Source of the DNA: Bacteroidota bacterium
GTDB lineage: Bacteria > Bacteroidota > Bacteroidia > Cytophagales > Cyclobacteriaceae
Assembly (NCBI GenBank): GCA_023393375.1
Contig: JAEWLI010000108.1
Coordinates: forward strand, 1-64,000
Length of the DNA: 64,000 nucleotides
Direction: 5' to 3'
In this document: piece by piece, positions 8,383 to 19,233 of the stretch
Numbering within the stretch: position 1 is the first letter of the stretch
How the letters are laid out: each line of letters opens with the position of its first letter
The notes under the pieces: model-generated
The model's database searches: none
Told to the model about the DNA's origin: nothing
The model's input: only the letters and a program-made list of their open reading frames with translations
Made by a program: the position numbers and the translations under genes

Positions 8383-8856
8383 TTATGCAATGTTAATTGG
8401 TTCCACGTAAATTTTATTCTCTTTGATCATGACTATCCTCACATTGGTGCCCTGCTGGATGTATTCTCCAAAACTTCTAACCTCATATACCTGATCTTTA
8501 AATTCTCCCTTACCAATAGGGCGTAAGGTTGATAAAGTGATCCCTTCGTCTCCAACACTAACCAAAGTATCGGATTCTTCATATGCCCTTCCTGTAATCG
8601 CTGTATTTAATGAAATTTTATCCCAGAGGTTTGTTTTAAATCCATAGATTATTGCTGCTACCAATACTGTCGCTGAAATTGATAGGGTAATAAATCCAGT
8701 CGTTTCACCATAATTCCTAAAAGACAGAAATATAGCTATTCCCATGCATACCACTCCTATTATTCCTACAATCCCACCAGGTACAAACCAGATTTCAATG
8801 ACAATAAGGAAAATTCCAAAGGCTATTAGAACGATAATACCAATAATATCAGCCAT
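8383..8856 (-). CDS. NfeD-family membrane protein
   Basis: A 157-residue partner of FloA (the YuaF/YqeZ C-terminal type, without the serine protease domain). It has three to four membrane helices: [19 protein letters not shown], then [17 protein letters not shown], and [18 protein letters not shown] soluble OB-fold domain follows from about residue 85 ([25 protein letters not shown]), ending in [18 protein letters not shown]. The conserved G.A.T.LRP.G.. pattern of NfeD OB domains is visible as [15 protein letters not shown]. It is the first gene of the floA operon. Confidence 0.9.
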   Translation of the reverse strand: MADIIGIIVLIAFGIFLIVIEIWFVPGGIVGIIGVVCMGIAIFLSFRNYGETTGFITLSISATVLVAAIIYGFKTNLWDKISLNTAITGRAYEESDTLVSVGDEGITLSTLRPIGKGEFKDQVYEVRSFGEYIQQGTNVRIVMIKENKIYVEPINIA

Positions 8857-8874
8857 TTTTTAAGATGTTGAAAC

Positions 8875-8905
8875 CAAATCTACAATAAAGAATATTTTCT
8901 TACAA
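8875..8905 (-). promoter_or_regulatory. Promoter of the nfeD-floA operon
   Basis: Minus-strand TTG at 8905-8903, a 20-nt spacer and TAGATTTG at 8882-8875, a full match to TAnnTTTG. The predicted leader is about 11 nt. Confidence 0.6.
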
Positions 8906-9007
8906 TTATTTTAAGAATATAAAATTTAACCTACCACCAATATTCTTATCGGTATAGCAAAAAAAATAATTAATTTAGGTATTTTTGACGAAATACACCA
9001 GCCGTTT

Positions 9008-9373
9008 ATGAGCAGGAAGCCTAAAATAATTTGTATCACACTTGGCATAATATTTTTCATCATAGGGATGTTGCAATTCAATCAAGTGGATTATGAATTG
9101 TGGCTCAGTATATATTCGATTGCCTCAGCTTTATCCTTTGCAGTAGCTTTTGATAAATTGCACAAGTCAGTAGTTATTGCTGCTATGATTGCTTATTTTG
9201 TAGGAGCTATAGCCCAATGGCCTGAGAAATTTGTAGGCTTTTCTTTCCTTGATCAATCCATTTATGCCGAACAAGCGCGCGAGTCAATTGGTCTTTTCTT
9301 CTGCTTCTTAAGTACTGCCTATTTTGTTTATCTTGTCGTCAAAAAAAGATCTGTGAACAATGTATCTGATTGA
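9008..9373 (+). CDS. TMEM220-like small membrane protein
   Basis: A 121-residue protein with four predicted membrane helices (about residues 7-22, 28-46, 55-67 and 94-112). The segment FNQVDYELWLSIYSIAS followed by WPEKF and E-ARESIGLFF matches the pattern of the transmembrane family 220 (QxNDPDxxxWxxIY ... WP ... ExREaxGL), whose function is unknown. A -7 box TATTTTTG lies at 8980-8987, giving a leader of about 13 nt, but I see no good -33 element. Confidence 0.7.
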   Translation: MSRKPKIICITLGIIFFIIGMLQFNQVDYELWLSIYSIASALSFAVAFDKLHKSVVIAAMIAYFVGAIAQWPEKFVGFSFLDQSIYAEQARESIGLFFCFLSTAYFVYLVVKKRSVNNVSD

Positions 9374-9444
9374 ATCATACCATTCAATAGATAATTTAAT
9401 CCTTTAATTATAACCGTAACAACCTGATCCTAAAAGTAAAAAAA

Positions 9445-10515
9445 TTATTGGTCTACAGTGAAATCTATGAAGTGGCCTTCAGGCAAAATGATAAAATCAT
9501 TTGAGTTCAATCCACGATTTGCGATGGCAATTTCAAGATCTTTAGGTGCATCACCTAAACCTTCATCTGCTAATGGAAATGTGCCATAATGTATGGCAAT
9601 ACTTTTCTTCGATTGAACATCTAAGTGTACCTCAACTGCTTCCTCTGGTGAAATGTGAATGGGTGACATGAACCACTTTGGTTGATATGCACCGATTGGA
9701 ATTAATGCCACATCGAAAGGGCCATATTTGTTTCCGATATCTTTAAAAATTTTTCCGTATCCTGAGTCACCTGCATAATATACATTTGTTTTACCGGAAT
9801 TGATGACATATCCACACCATAAAGTGGCATCCCTGTCCATATTTCCCCTCCCGGAAAAGTGGATTGCGGGAACCGCAGTAATGGTAATTTCTGACGATAA
9901 AGTCTTATTTTGTTCCCAATCTAACTCAATAATTTTTGCCACCGACCATTGTTTCAATAATTCACTTACACCTAAAGGCACGATAAATACAGGTTGATGC
10001 AACGAATTCAGTCTTTTAACAGTCGCCTCGTCCAGGTGATCATAATGATTATGACTAATGATTACAACATCTATGGGGGGTAGATCTTCAAAATTGATAC
10101 CCGCGGGCCTCACCCGCTTAGGTCCGATCCATTGAAATGGACTTACCCTTTTACTCCATACAGGATCTGTGAGTATGTTTTGTCCCTTCAACTGTATCAA
10201 AGTTGTTGAGTGATTTATGAAAGTTATTCGGGTTATATCCTCTGATAATTTATGAGCAGGTGGTTGACCAATAAATGCATTTTCGATTTCACTCCATTCA
10301 CCCTTGTTCCGATTAACCATCCATTTAAGCACATCAGTAAGTCCTTTAGCCTTAATTCCATCAGGATTTATAAACTTTTTCCCATCAAAATGTGCACTTT
10401 TTTCACCCCGGTATACAGGTGCAGAAACTTTCCAACCTATAAGAGCAAAAACTAATAGAAGGAAAACAATAATTCCAATTATCCAAAAAATCATTTTAAC
10501 AAAAAATCTCTTCAT
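9445..10515 (-). CDS. MBL-fold metallo-hydrolase, NAPE-PLD/UlaG-like, membrane-anchored
   Basis: A 356-residue protein with an N-terminal membrane anchor (residues 8-30) and a metallo-beta-lactamase fold. The dinuclear metal motif HNHYDHLD lies at about residues 155-162; further ligands are probably in AIHFSGRG, YYAGDSGYG and the final AIHYGTF. The preceding part (RITFINHSTTLIQLKGQNILTDPVWSKRVSPF) is the hallmark of the branch that includes N-acyl-phosphatidylethanolamine phospholipase D and RomA. The substrate in this organism is unknown; a lipid phosphodiesterase is the best guess. It is preceded by a candidate structured RNA at 10564-10720. Confidence 0.85.
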   Translation of the reverse strand: MKRFFVKMIFWIIGIIVFLLLVFALIGWKVSAPVYRGEKSAHFDGKKFINPDGIKAKGLTDVLKWMVNRNKGEWSEIENAFIGQPPAHKLSEDITRITFINHSTTLIQLKGQNILTDPVWSKRVSPFQWIGPKRVRPAGINFEDLPPIDVVIISHNHYDHLDEATVKRLNSLHQPVFIVPLGVSELLKQWSVAKIIELDWEQNKTLSSEITITAVPAIHFSGRGNMDRDATLWCGYVINSGKTNVYYAGDSGYGKIFKDIGNKYGPFDVALIPIGAYQPKWFMSPIHISPEEAVEVHLDVQSKKSIAIHYGTFPLADEGLGDAPKDLEIAIANRGLNSNDFIILPEGHFIDFTVDQ

Positions 10516-10563
10516 GAAAAATTAAATCCTGATTGTACAAATCTACATAAAGTAATAACAAAG

Positions 10564-10720
10564 AAAAACCGGCGGCTCTAATGAACCCCGGTTTTATAGA
10601 CCATAAACAACCAAAATTAACCAAAGAGAAATTATCTTTTCAAGATTCCAAGGCCAACTCAATCAAGCATGCTAATAAACCAGCTAAAACTTAACATACC
10701 TTAGAGCCGGGCCTTGGAAT
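10564..10720 (-). ncRNA. Candidate pseudoknotted RNA ending in a terminator-like hairpin
   Basis: Two long perfect complementarities cross each other: CGGCTCTAA (10573-10581) with TTAGAGCCG (10701-10709), and ATTCCAAGGCC (10645-10655) with GGCCTTGGAAT (10710-10720). The two right-hand partners are directly adjacent. The left CGGCTCTAA lies in the 15-nt loop of a third hairpin, AAAACCGG/CCGGTTTT (10565-10572 and 10588-10595), which on the minus strand is followed by a T-run and would be a terminator. Read on the minus strand the order is 5' arms first and terminator last, 50 bp before the MBL start codon. It could be an independent small RNA or a leader that switches termination. A 12-codon frame (10697-10659, minus) sits between the arms. 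I do not recognise a known RNA family. Confidence 0.4.
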
Positions 10721-10868
10721 TCTAAATATGCTGTACGGTTATTCTATATACAAAGTCATTGCCAAACATTCAAAGTATTGATTTTCAGCAATTTAATAAT
10801 ATCTGCATAACTAAAAGCGTGCCAATATGGGAATTTTGTCCCATTATTAGACTTTTAAGAGGAGGGAA

Positions 10869-10899
10869 AATATATTTGTACCGTTGACGCAAATATATT
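10869..10899. promoter_or_regulatory. Palindrome of two face-to-face -7 boxes
   Basis: Perfect 10-bp arms AATATATTTG (10869-10878) and CAAATATATT (10890-10899) with an 11-bp spacer. Each arm contains TATATTTG, the Bacteroidota -7 consensus, pointing inward on opposite strands. No good -33 element is seen for either, so a regulator-binding palindrome is as likely as a promoter pair. Confidence 0.4.
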
Positions 10900-11285
10900 A
10901 GGTTTATTTATAAATATACGATTGATACAATATATAATGATTATTTTAAACAATTTAACCAATAATAATATGTTACCATTTATTTGTTTTAAACTACGTA
11001 AAAATTAAATTATTAACTAATTGTGATATTAATTTAGTTTTTATATGTTCCGAGTTGGCAATGGCTTATTTGAAAATAATGCCCTCAGTAGCCATAAACA
11101 GATAATTTAACCACATTAAACATCCTTGCCCCAGATTGGGAAGTTTTTATCTGGAAAAAAGATTGGAGTTCACCATTTAAGTTAACCTATAATGCCCTCA
11201 GGAGGTGGGTATTAGGAGTGCAATTTAATACATCATTTTGAGTTATCTATAAAATAGCTTTTAGCAATATTCTAAATGCCGTATT

Positions 11286-11645
11286 ATGAAAATATTTTTT
11301 ATTCTTATTTTATTGTTGGGAACATGGTCGTTTGCTTATTCACAACAATCCCCTACAGATCCATCTTCACGGGATCCTGAAATCAAACAAGGACAAAGAA
11401 ACAACTCACTGCCCAATGTAAAAAAGCATCGTGAAGGAAAAAATCAATTTGAAAAATACCACGATGTAAAAGTGGAGGAGTATCAAAAACGGATGGCTGC
11501 TGTGGCTAAAAAGTATAGAAAAATGGAAAAGGAGATGAAAAAACCACAATATTCCGATCCATTATATTTTGGTCATAAAAAGATGCCCAAGAAAAGACCG
11601 CCAGGAAAGAAAAAATTCTGCTCAGAGTGCGGTATGAAACATTAG
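11286..11645 (+). CDS. Small exported basic protein with CxxC...H tail
   Basis: A 119-residue protein with a signal peptide (MKIFFILILLLGTWSFAYSQ) and a mature part very rich in Lys, Gln and Glu. Residues 50-90 (NQFEKYHDVKVEEYQKRMAA and onward) are likely helical. The C-terminus is a Pro/Lys-rich tail ending FCSECGMKH, a CxxC followed by His that could bind a metal ion. I know no family for it. It stands alone between non-coding DNA and gyrB. Confidence 0.65.
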   Translation: MKIFFILILLLGTWSFAYSQQSPTDPSSRDPEIKQGQRNNSLPNVKKHREGKNQFEKYHDVKVEEYQKRMAAVAKKYRKMEKEMKKPQYSDPLYFGHKKMPKKRPPGKKKFCSECGMKH

Positions 11646-11858
11646 GTATCATTTCATCACTCATTAGGCATTCTCACAAATCCCCCTAGTATTTGTGTTT
11701 TGGATATAATCCAGAAACAGGAAACCTGTGCCATACCCAAAATAATTAATCCTAAGGGGGTAAGGACCACAATATGACCTCAATTTTTATAAATTGATCA
11801 GGGGTTTAGAAACCAAATCTCAATAAAAAGATTAGTGGACAATCACGCATAATATTCG

Positions 11859-11866
11859 TAAATTTG
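11859..11866 (+). promoter_or_regulatory. gyrB promoter -7 box
   Basis: TAAATTTG 17 nt before the gyrB ATG, full match to TAnnTTTG; the -33 position is poor. The predicted leader is about 10 nt. Confidence 0.5.
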
Positions 11867-11874
11867 CGGCTTGA

Positions 11875-13842
<1,968 letters not shown>

Positions 13843-13905
13843 GCTGATTTTTTTATGATTTATGCTTTAATACTGACATAGGAGGTATTAATAAAAGGCT
13901 TTGGG

Positions 13906-13933
13906 AGGGGTTTTGGAAATGAACCCCTTTTTA
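13906..13933 (+). terminator. Rho-independent terminator after gyrB
   Basis: Stem AGGGGTT (13906-13912) with AACCCCT (13922-13928), 9-nt loop, followed by a T-rich run. Confidence 0.75.
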
Positions 13934-13959
13934 TTTATAATTTTTTTGAATGCAGAACT

Positions 13960-16131
13960 ATGGCTGGCGATATTCGTACTCTACTTTCTAAAGAAAAAAT
14001 CCGCAAAATCTTTAACAGACCGGACAATCCCAAAATTAAAGAATTAATTGATCAAAGCAATTTGATCAGCCGCGACCTCAGTTGGCTTAAATTCAATTAT
14101 CGTGTGCTGGATCAAGCGAAAAATCAGGAAAAGAATATTTTCGAACGTTTGAAATTCCTTGCCATTACAGCATCCAATCTCGATGAATTTTTTATGATCC
14201 GCGTAGGAAGTTTGTATAATTATATAGACTATGGCAGAGAACGGATTGACTATTCCGGCTTGCGGGAGCTACCCTTTAAGCAAATACTTTATAGCGAAGC
14301 ACACCGCTTCTTCAATGATCAGAATACCCATTATCAATCCAATCTACAGCCACAATTCGAACAAAACAGATTTCATATTTGTAAATTAAGTGAGCTTACA
14401 CCCGATGAAAATAATTTGGTAAAAACCTACTTTAAAAAGACCATTTTCCCCATGCTCACCCCAATGGTTTACGACAGTTACCATACGTTTCCGATACTGA
14501 TGAACCAAATTCTGATTTTTGCTGTAGTCACAAAAAATCACGACACACATGGTGACAAGAAGAAACTTTCTTTTATTCAGATCCCACAAAATCTGCCACG
14601 TTTTCTGGAAATCGAACGCGAAGACTTGATGCTGTTCATCCCTATTGAAGCTGTAATAAAGGAATATATCGATAAGCTTTTCAGAAACATAGAGATCCTT
14701 TCAGTTGATTTATTCAGAATCACCCGGAACGGTGATTTTACGCTGGAAGAAAGTGATGATATTGAAAGTAATTTTTTGGAAGAATTACGGAAAAAATTAA
14801 AAACCCGTAAAACCGGCAGAGTTGTTCGGATTGAAATTACACCCAATTATAATAAATGGATGATGAAGACCCTGAAATCCAGGTGGGAGATTGGGGATGA
14901 GAATATTTTCATGATTACGGACAGTCATCTTTTGGACTACAGTGGTCTTTGGCAAATCATCAAACACTCCCATTTCAAAGACAGGATTCCTAAACCCCAT
15001 CCTCCTGTACCACCACTAAGTTATCCCGAGCAGGGGATCGAGGATATTTTTGAAACTTTAAAAGAAAGAAATATTCTGCTTCATCATCCGTATAATTCCA
15101 TTGATCCATTGATCGAATTATTGGATAAAGCCGCTGACGATCCTTCTGTATTGTCAATCAAACTTACTATTTATCGTCTGGCGAAGGATTCCTTAATTAC
15201 AGCAGCTTTGCACCGTGCTGCTGAAAATGGGAAGCATGTGTCTGTATTATTTGAAGTTAAGGCAAGGTTCGATGAAGAAAACAACTTGAGGGAGGCAAAA
15301 CGGTTGCAACAGGCGGGGTGTTATGTGATTTATGGAATAGGGAATTATAAAACACATACCAAATTATTACTGATCGTAAGAAAAGAAGAAGATAAAGTAA
15401 CCAGATATGTCCATATGTCAAGTGGAAACTACAATGAATCGACTTCGAGATTGTATACAGATCTGGGAATATTGACGACCAATGAAATATATGCGCACGA
15501 TGTGAGTGAGTTTTTTAATGTAATTACCGGACATTCCGAGCCCCATATTTATAAGCGGTTGATAACAGCCCCACGGGATATGCGTAACCAGCTGATCAGC
15601 TTCATCGACAAGGAAGCTGAAAATGCTAAAAATGGGTTGAGTAGCGGCATAGTGATTAAAATCAATTCTCTTCAGGATAAAAGGACTATACAAGCCTTGT
15701 ACAATGCCTCTCAGGCGGGAGTCAATATCCGACTAATTGTAAGAGGAATTTGTTGTCTCCGTCCAGGCAGAAAAGGCTTAAGTGAAAATATTACCGTAAG
15801 ATCAATTGTGGGGGAATTTCTGGAACATTCACGTGTATTCTATTTTCACAACAATGGCGATCCTAAGATTTATGCAGGCAGTGCCGATATGATGGTTAGA
15901 AGTTTCGACAGAAGGATTGAGTCATTGTTCGAAATAACCGATGATCTGTTGAAAAAACAATTGATTAACCTGCTGGCTTACAACCAAAAGGATAATGTGA
16001 ATGCTTACCAGATGCATGAAGACGGGACTTATACACGATTAGTGCCAACAGAAGGGGAAAAACCATTTAATGTTCATAAGGAATTTTTTTATGTCACCAA
16101 AGAGATCGTAGAAAAAGCCAAGGCACTTTAA
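13960..16131 (+). CDS. ppk1: Polyphosphate kinase 1
   Basis: Reversibly polymerises the gamma phosphate of ATP into polyphosphate. The 723-residue protein contains the four PPK domains: N-terminal SRDLSWLKFNYRVLDQA (residues 34-50), the middle domain, HHPYNSIDPLIELLDKAADDP (about 375-395), and the catalytic C-terminal part. The autophosphorylated His is the one in YKTHTKLLLIVR near residue 465, followed by HMSSGNYNESTSRLYTDLG. Metal- and ATP-binding residues near AGSADMM and RIESLFEI are kept. It starts at ATG 13960 after a terminator and converges with the patatin gene 5 bp away, so it is monocistronic. Confidence 0.97.
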   Translation: MAGDIRTLLSKEKIRKIFNRPDNPKIKELIDQSNLISRDLSWLKFNYRVLDQAKNQEKNIFERLKFLAITASNLDEFFMIRVGSLYNYIDYGRERIDYSGLRELPFKQILYSEAHRFFNDQNTHYQSNLQPQFEQNRFHICKLSELTPDENNLVKTYFKKTIFPMLTPMVYDSYHTFPILMNQILIFAVVTKNHDTHGDKKKLSFIQIPQNLPRFLEIEREDLMLFIPIEAVIKEYIDKLFRNIEILSVDLFRITRNGDFTLEESDDIESNFLEELRKKLKTRKTGRVVRIEITPNYNKWMMKTLKSRWEIGDENIFMITDSHLLDYSGLWQIIKHSHFKDRIPKPHPPVPPLSYPEQGIEDIFETLKERNILLHHPYNSIDPLIELLDKAADDPSVLSIKLTIYRLAKDSLITAALHRAAENGKHVSVLFEVKARFDEENNLREAKRLQQAGCYVIYGIGNYKTHTKLLLIVRKEEDKVTRYVHMSSGNYNESTSRLYTDLGILTTNEIYAHDVSEFFNVITGHSEPHIYKRLITAPRDMRNQLISFIDKEAENAKNGLSSGIVIKINSLQDKRTIQALYNASQAGVNIRLIVRGICCLRPGRKGLSENITVRSIVGEFLEHSRVFYFHNNGDPKIYAGSADMMVRSFDRRIESLFEITDDLLKKQLINLLAYNQKDNVNAYQMHEDGTYTRLVPTEGEKPFNVHKEFFYVTKEIVEKAKAL

Positions 16132-16136
16132 TGCCT

Positions 16137-17171
16137 TTAATTATTTTCGATCAGTATTTTCGCAATATGTTCCAATTCATCTTCATGATCAGCAATAAAG
16201 TGTTTCCCAGCATCTTCCAGTAAAGCTATATTCTCTGGTGTAGCCAGATCCATGTCTGATTTTGCTTTTGTTTTCGAAAGATCTACCTGCAACCTTTTGT
16301 AGCAATTTTTATCAGCATCCATCAACGTATCATAGATCTTTTTCAACTGATAATCCACGGTTTCGGAATTACCCGACATCATAATATCTATCACCGGTTT
16401 TATCCACGAAATGCTTCCCCAATTTTTAGCTTTATCATACAAGTAAGGTTTCTTCACTTCACCGGTCCCCAAAGAAATGATCAACATATCTTTTGCCGAG
16501 GGGAATAATTTTCCCTTATTTGCAAAATTCATAGTCCTTGCTTCTGCATAGGCACAAAGGGCTGGGTTATTAGCAAACACACCCCCGTCTATCAGTGAAT
16601 AATTGGCACCATATAAAGATTTAACTGAAGCAGCTTCAAAATATGTAGGTGCAGCAGATGTAGCTCGTGCTACATCCCTTACTTTAAAATTTCGGATGTC
16701 GGTAACGGCATTATAAGATGTAAAAAAATGCCCTTTCCTTTTCTCAATATCGTATGCCGTAATAAGGCATGGTTTTAATAGTTCACTCAGTAAAGTATCC
16801 CCAAAATAATCACTAAGAGCTTTCTCAATCTCCTCTTGCGAGTATTTTTCATCGAAGGTGCCAAATCCGGAAACGATTTTCTGCCACAAAGCAACATCAA
16901 AAATCTTGTCTCCCCTCAATTTATATAAATTTAGTGCATCATCTGCTGAAAACTTTGGTCGTGATGGAGTAAATCCTGGTGACAGGTATGCACATACCAG
17001 AATGCCACCTGTGCTGGTGCCCGCCATTAGATCGAAATAATCAGCTAACCGCGCATCGGGATTACCGGATTTAGATTGTAGACAGGACTCCATATGCTTA
17101 AGGATAGTTGCAGGTATGATACCCCGGATACCGCCACCATCAATAGACAGAATACAAACTTTATTATTCAT
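16137..17171 (-). CDS. Patatin-like phospholipase
   Basis: A 344-residue Ser-Asp dyad lipid acyl hydrolase. It has the oxyanion motif DGGGIRG (residues 11-17), the nucleophile elbow GTSTGG with Ser53, and the catalytic Asp in DGGVFANNPA near residue 197. No signal peptide is present, so the enzyme is cytosolic. It is of the bacterial CBASS/CapV-like or general patatin type, but no nucleotide cyclase or other defence partner is close. It lies downstream of yggS on the same strand (41-bp gap), so co-transcription is possible. The lipid substrate is unknown. Confidence 0.9.
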   Translation of the reverse strand: MNNKVCILSIDGGGIRGIIPATILKHMESCLQSKSGNPDARLADYFDLMAGTSTGGILVCAYLSPGFTPSRPKFSADDALNLYKLRGDKIFDVALWQKIVSGFGTFDEKYSQEEIEKALSDYFGDTLLSELLKPCLITAYDIEKRKGHFFTSYNAVTDIRNFKVRDVARATSAAPTYFEAASVKSLYGANYSLIDGGVFANNPALCAYAEARTMNFANKGKLFPSAKDMLIISLGTGEVKKPYLYDKAKNWGSISWIKPVIDIMMSGNSETVDYQLKKIYDTLMDADKNCYKRLQVDLSKTKAKSDMDLATPENIALLEDAGKHFIADHEDELEHIAKILIENN

Positions 17172-17212
17172 TTGGTTAAGGTTATTTAAGTGACTATTTT
17201 AATTCCTCCAGT

Positions 17213-17902
17213 TTATTTATACACTCTTTCTCCAAAAATCGCACTCCCAACTCTCACCATGGTACTTCCTTCTCCTATTGCAATTATGTAATCCCCACTC
17301 ATACCCATAGACAATTCTTTGATATTAATATTGTCAGAAGGTTGATTGTCGAATCTTATTTTCAAATCACTAAAAATCCTCTTTAAATTTTGAAATTCCC
17401 TGCGGATTTGTTGCTCCTTATCTGTAAAAGTAGCCATACCCATAAGGCCTTGGATAAGAACATTTTTATACTGAGCATGTTTACCAGAATCAAAAAAATT
17501 ATATAATTCTTCTTCTGAAAATCCAAATTTAGATTCTTCTTCTGCAATATGTACTTGTAGCAAACATCGTATTACCCGGTCAATTTTTTTTGCCTGTTTA
17601 TCGATCTCTGATAAAAGTCGTTCACTGTCAACTGATTGGATCATACTGACAAATGGAACAATGAATTTCACCTTATTACGTTGTAGATGCCCTATCATAT
17701 GCCACTCTATATCATTGGGCAACTGGTTTTGCTTCTCTACCATTTCCTGCACCTTGTTTTCGCCAAATAACCTTTGTCCAGCATAGTAAACCTCCATAAT
17801 CGTTTCTTTAGAATGTGTTTTGGTCACTACAATTAATTTACAATCTGGAGAAATCTCGCTGATCCTGCTTATTATTTCCTTAAGGTTATCGTGTATGTTC
17901 AT
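17213..17902 (-). CDS. YggS-family PLP homeostasis protein
   Basis: A 229-residue alanine-racemase-fold protein that binds pyridoxal phosphate and keeps free PLP in balance (YggS/PLPBP/PROSC). The PLP lysine is Lys28 in LIVVTKTHS. Other family marks are FGENKVQEMVEK, WHMIGHLQRNK, IQSVDSERLL, LLQVHIAEEESKFGF, GLMGMATFT and ELSMGMSGDY followed by the closing VRVGSAIFGER. Length is normal. A -7 box TAAATTTG lies at 17967-17960 on the minus strand, with a weak -33 region. Confidence 0.95.
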   Translation of the reverse strand: MNIHDNLKEIISRISEISPDCKLIVVTKTHSKETIMEVYYAGQRLFGENKVQEMVEKQNQLPNDIEWHMIGHLQRNKVKFIVPFVSMIQSVDSERLLSEIDKQAKKIDRVIRCLLQVHIAEEESKFGFSEEELYNFFDSGKHAQYKNVLIQGLMGMATFTDKEQQIRREFQNLKRIFSDLKIRFDNQPSDNINIKELSMGMSGDYIIAIGEGSTMVRVGSAIFGERVYK

Positions 17903-18449
17903 TTCTAGTAAGTATTATTTTTATAAAATAAAAAATTATTCCCGATAAATTATTTATCTCAAATTTAACCCTTGTTAAAGTTAATTGAAGGGATATTTTA
18001 AAAAAGTTGATCAGTGGACATATGAAAAGATTATATCATTAAGATGGCTAAAAATCTTAACCAGCTGATACAGTAAATATGATAAATATGTAAAACAAAG
18101 GCCAAACAAAACAAATGTGTATACATGGAATTTATTGTCAACGATATATCTTACATGGGCAATTGTCTTAATTTATAATATATGAAGCCGCAGCTTATTG
18201 ATCTTCCTGTTTAGTAATTCATTGATCAATGAGAAATTGTAGCACCTGAAGGGTAATTATAGCTTAAAAAGAAGTGCAATCGTAAAAGAAATTTTTAAGG
18301 AAATTCTACCTTTAAAGGTTTTCTATTATGGGTTTGAAGTTACACGGGAAAGAAGGCGAGGAAAAAAAGTTTCATCGTGTTCTTAAAAAAGTTAAATTTG
18401 CAGCGGTGTAAATAGAATGTAGAAATAGAAAGTCTCTATTAATTATTAT
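17903..18449. other. 547-bp divergent intergenic region between yggS and the LysE-type exporter
   Basis: It holds the possible yggS -7 box (17960-17967, minus) and the exporter promoter (18393-18400, plus). Between them about 400 bp show no open frame, hairpin with a T-run or repeat that I can support. Confidence 0.5.
18393..18400 (+). promoter_or_regulatory. Promoter -7 box of the LysE-type exporter gene
   Basis: TAAATTTG fits TAnnTTTG, with TTTC 19 nt upstream as a near match to the -33 element. The leader would be about 42 nt. Confidence 0.5.
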
Positions 18450-19082
18450 ATGGATATACTGACTAATGGAATTTTATTCGGATTGGTGCTGGCGTGTTTT
18501 ATTGGTCCGGTATTTTTTGCATTAATTCAAACGAGCATTCAAAGAGGTTTTTATTCAGGAGCTGCTATGGCTATGGGAATTTGCCTTAGCGATATCATAT
18601 ATATTTCTATCAGCTATATCGGCATTTCTCAGGTGATCCAAAGTGAATCTTTAAGAGCAGTCTTTAGTGTGGCGGGAGGTGGCATGATGCTGGTTCTCGG
18701 ATTATCATCCTTTAGAAAACCAGTTCTCGCAAAAAGTAAACAAAGCGATTCCATAGAACAACAGAAATTATGGAGATATGCACTGAAAGGGTTTTTGTTG
18801 AATGGTGTAAATCCTTTTGTTCTACTTTTTTGGATAACCGTAGTGAGCATCACATCAGTAGAGTATAATTATACCGGTGTAAATGCGCAATTATTTTTTG
18901 GCATGATCATATTGACTGTATTTATTACTGATCTCCTCAAATCGTATACAGCCCATCGTATGCGAATATTTATAACAGAACGATACATTACTATTTTAAA
19001 TCGGGTGGTGGGTGTAGCGTTAATGGCTTTTGCCGCCAGGCTGTTCTATTCCGGACTGGCATTCTCATTCCTTCCCTTCTAA
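18450..19082 (+). CDS. LysE/RhtB-family amino acid exporter
   Basis: A 210-residue inner-membrane protein with about six helices. The N-terminus ILFGLVLACFIGPVFFALIQTSIQRGFYSGAAMAMG matches the LysE consensus (GPxxxxxxxxxxxxGxxxGxxxxxG), and NGVNPFVLLFWITVV is the conserved second-half NPxxxxFW motif. The family exports amino acids such as lysine, threonine or homoserine lactones; the substrate cannot be told here. It is preceded by its own promoter and not clearly linked to the next gene, 151 bp downstream. Confidence 0.88.
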   Translation: MDILTNGILFGLVLACFIGPVFFALIQTSIQRGFYSGAAMAMGICLSDIIYISISYIGISQVIQSESLRAVFSVAGGGMMLVLGLSSFRKPVLAKSKQSDSIEQQKLWRYALKGFLLNGVNPFVLLFWITVVSITSVEYNYTGVNAQLFFGMIILTVFITDLLKSYTAHRMRIFITERYITILNRVVGVALMAFAARLFYSGLAFSFLPF

Positions 19083-19233
19083 TAACAAACTACCAAATTT
19101 TAAAAATCGGCAGTTTTTTCTCAAGTTTTTTCACAATATGATATTATATTAAAAACTATATTCAAAAAATGCAACGATAAATAATGTTATGGTGTTGTAT
19201 TAGTATCCTCTCAAATGCAGGAAAAAAAATCAT

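Larger units (their letters stand above)
10516..11285. other. 770-bp non-coding region between the MBL gene and a small secreted-protein gene
   Basis: No long frame is open on either strand. Three things stand out: the candidate structured RNA at 10564-10720; a hairpin ATGGGA-N6-TCCCAT near 10827-10844; and the palindrome at 10869-10899. A 12-bp direct repeat TAATGCCCTCAG occurs at 11077-11088 and 11190-11201. The rest is AT-rich with no feature I can name. Confidence 0.5.

Noticed and set aside
10581..10694. A 37-codon plus-strand frame inside the candidate RNA
   Set aside because: It crosses the complementary arms; the base-pairing explains the conserved-looking sequence better, and there is no sign of export or coding bias.
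16137..17171. Patatin as effector of a CBASS defence system
   Set aside because: The catalytic motifs fit many bacterial patatins and no nucleotidyltransferase (CD-NTase) or Cap gene is adjacent; neighbours are ppk1 and yggS.
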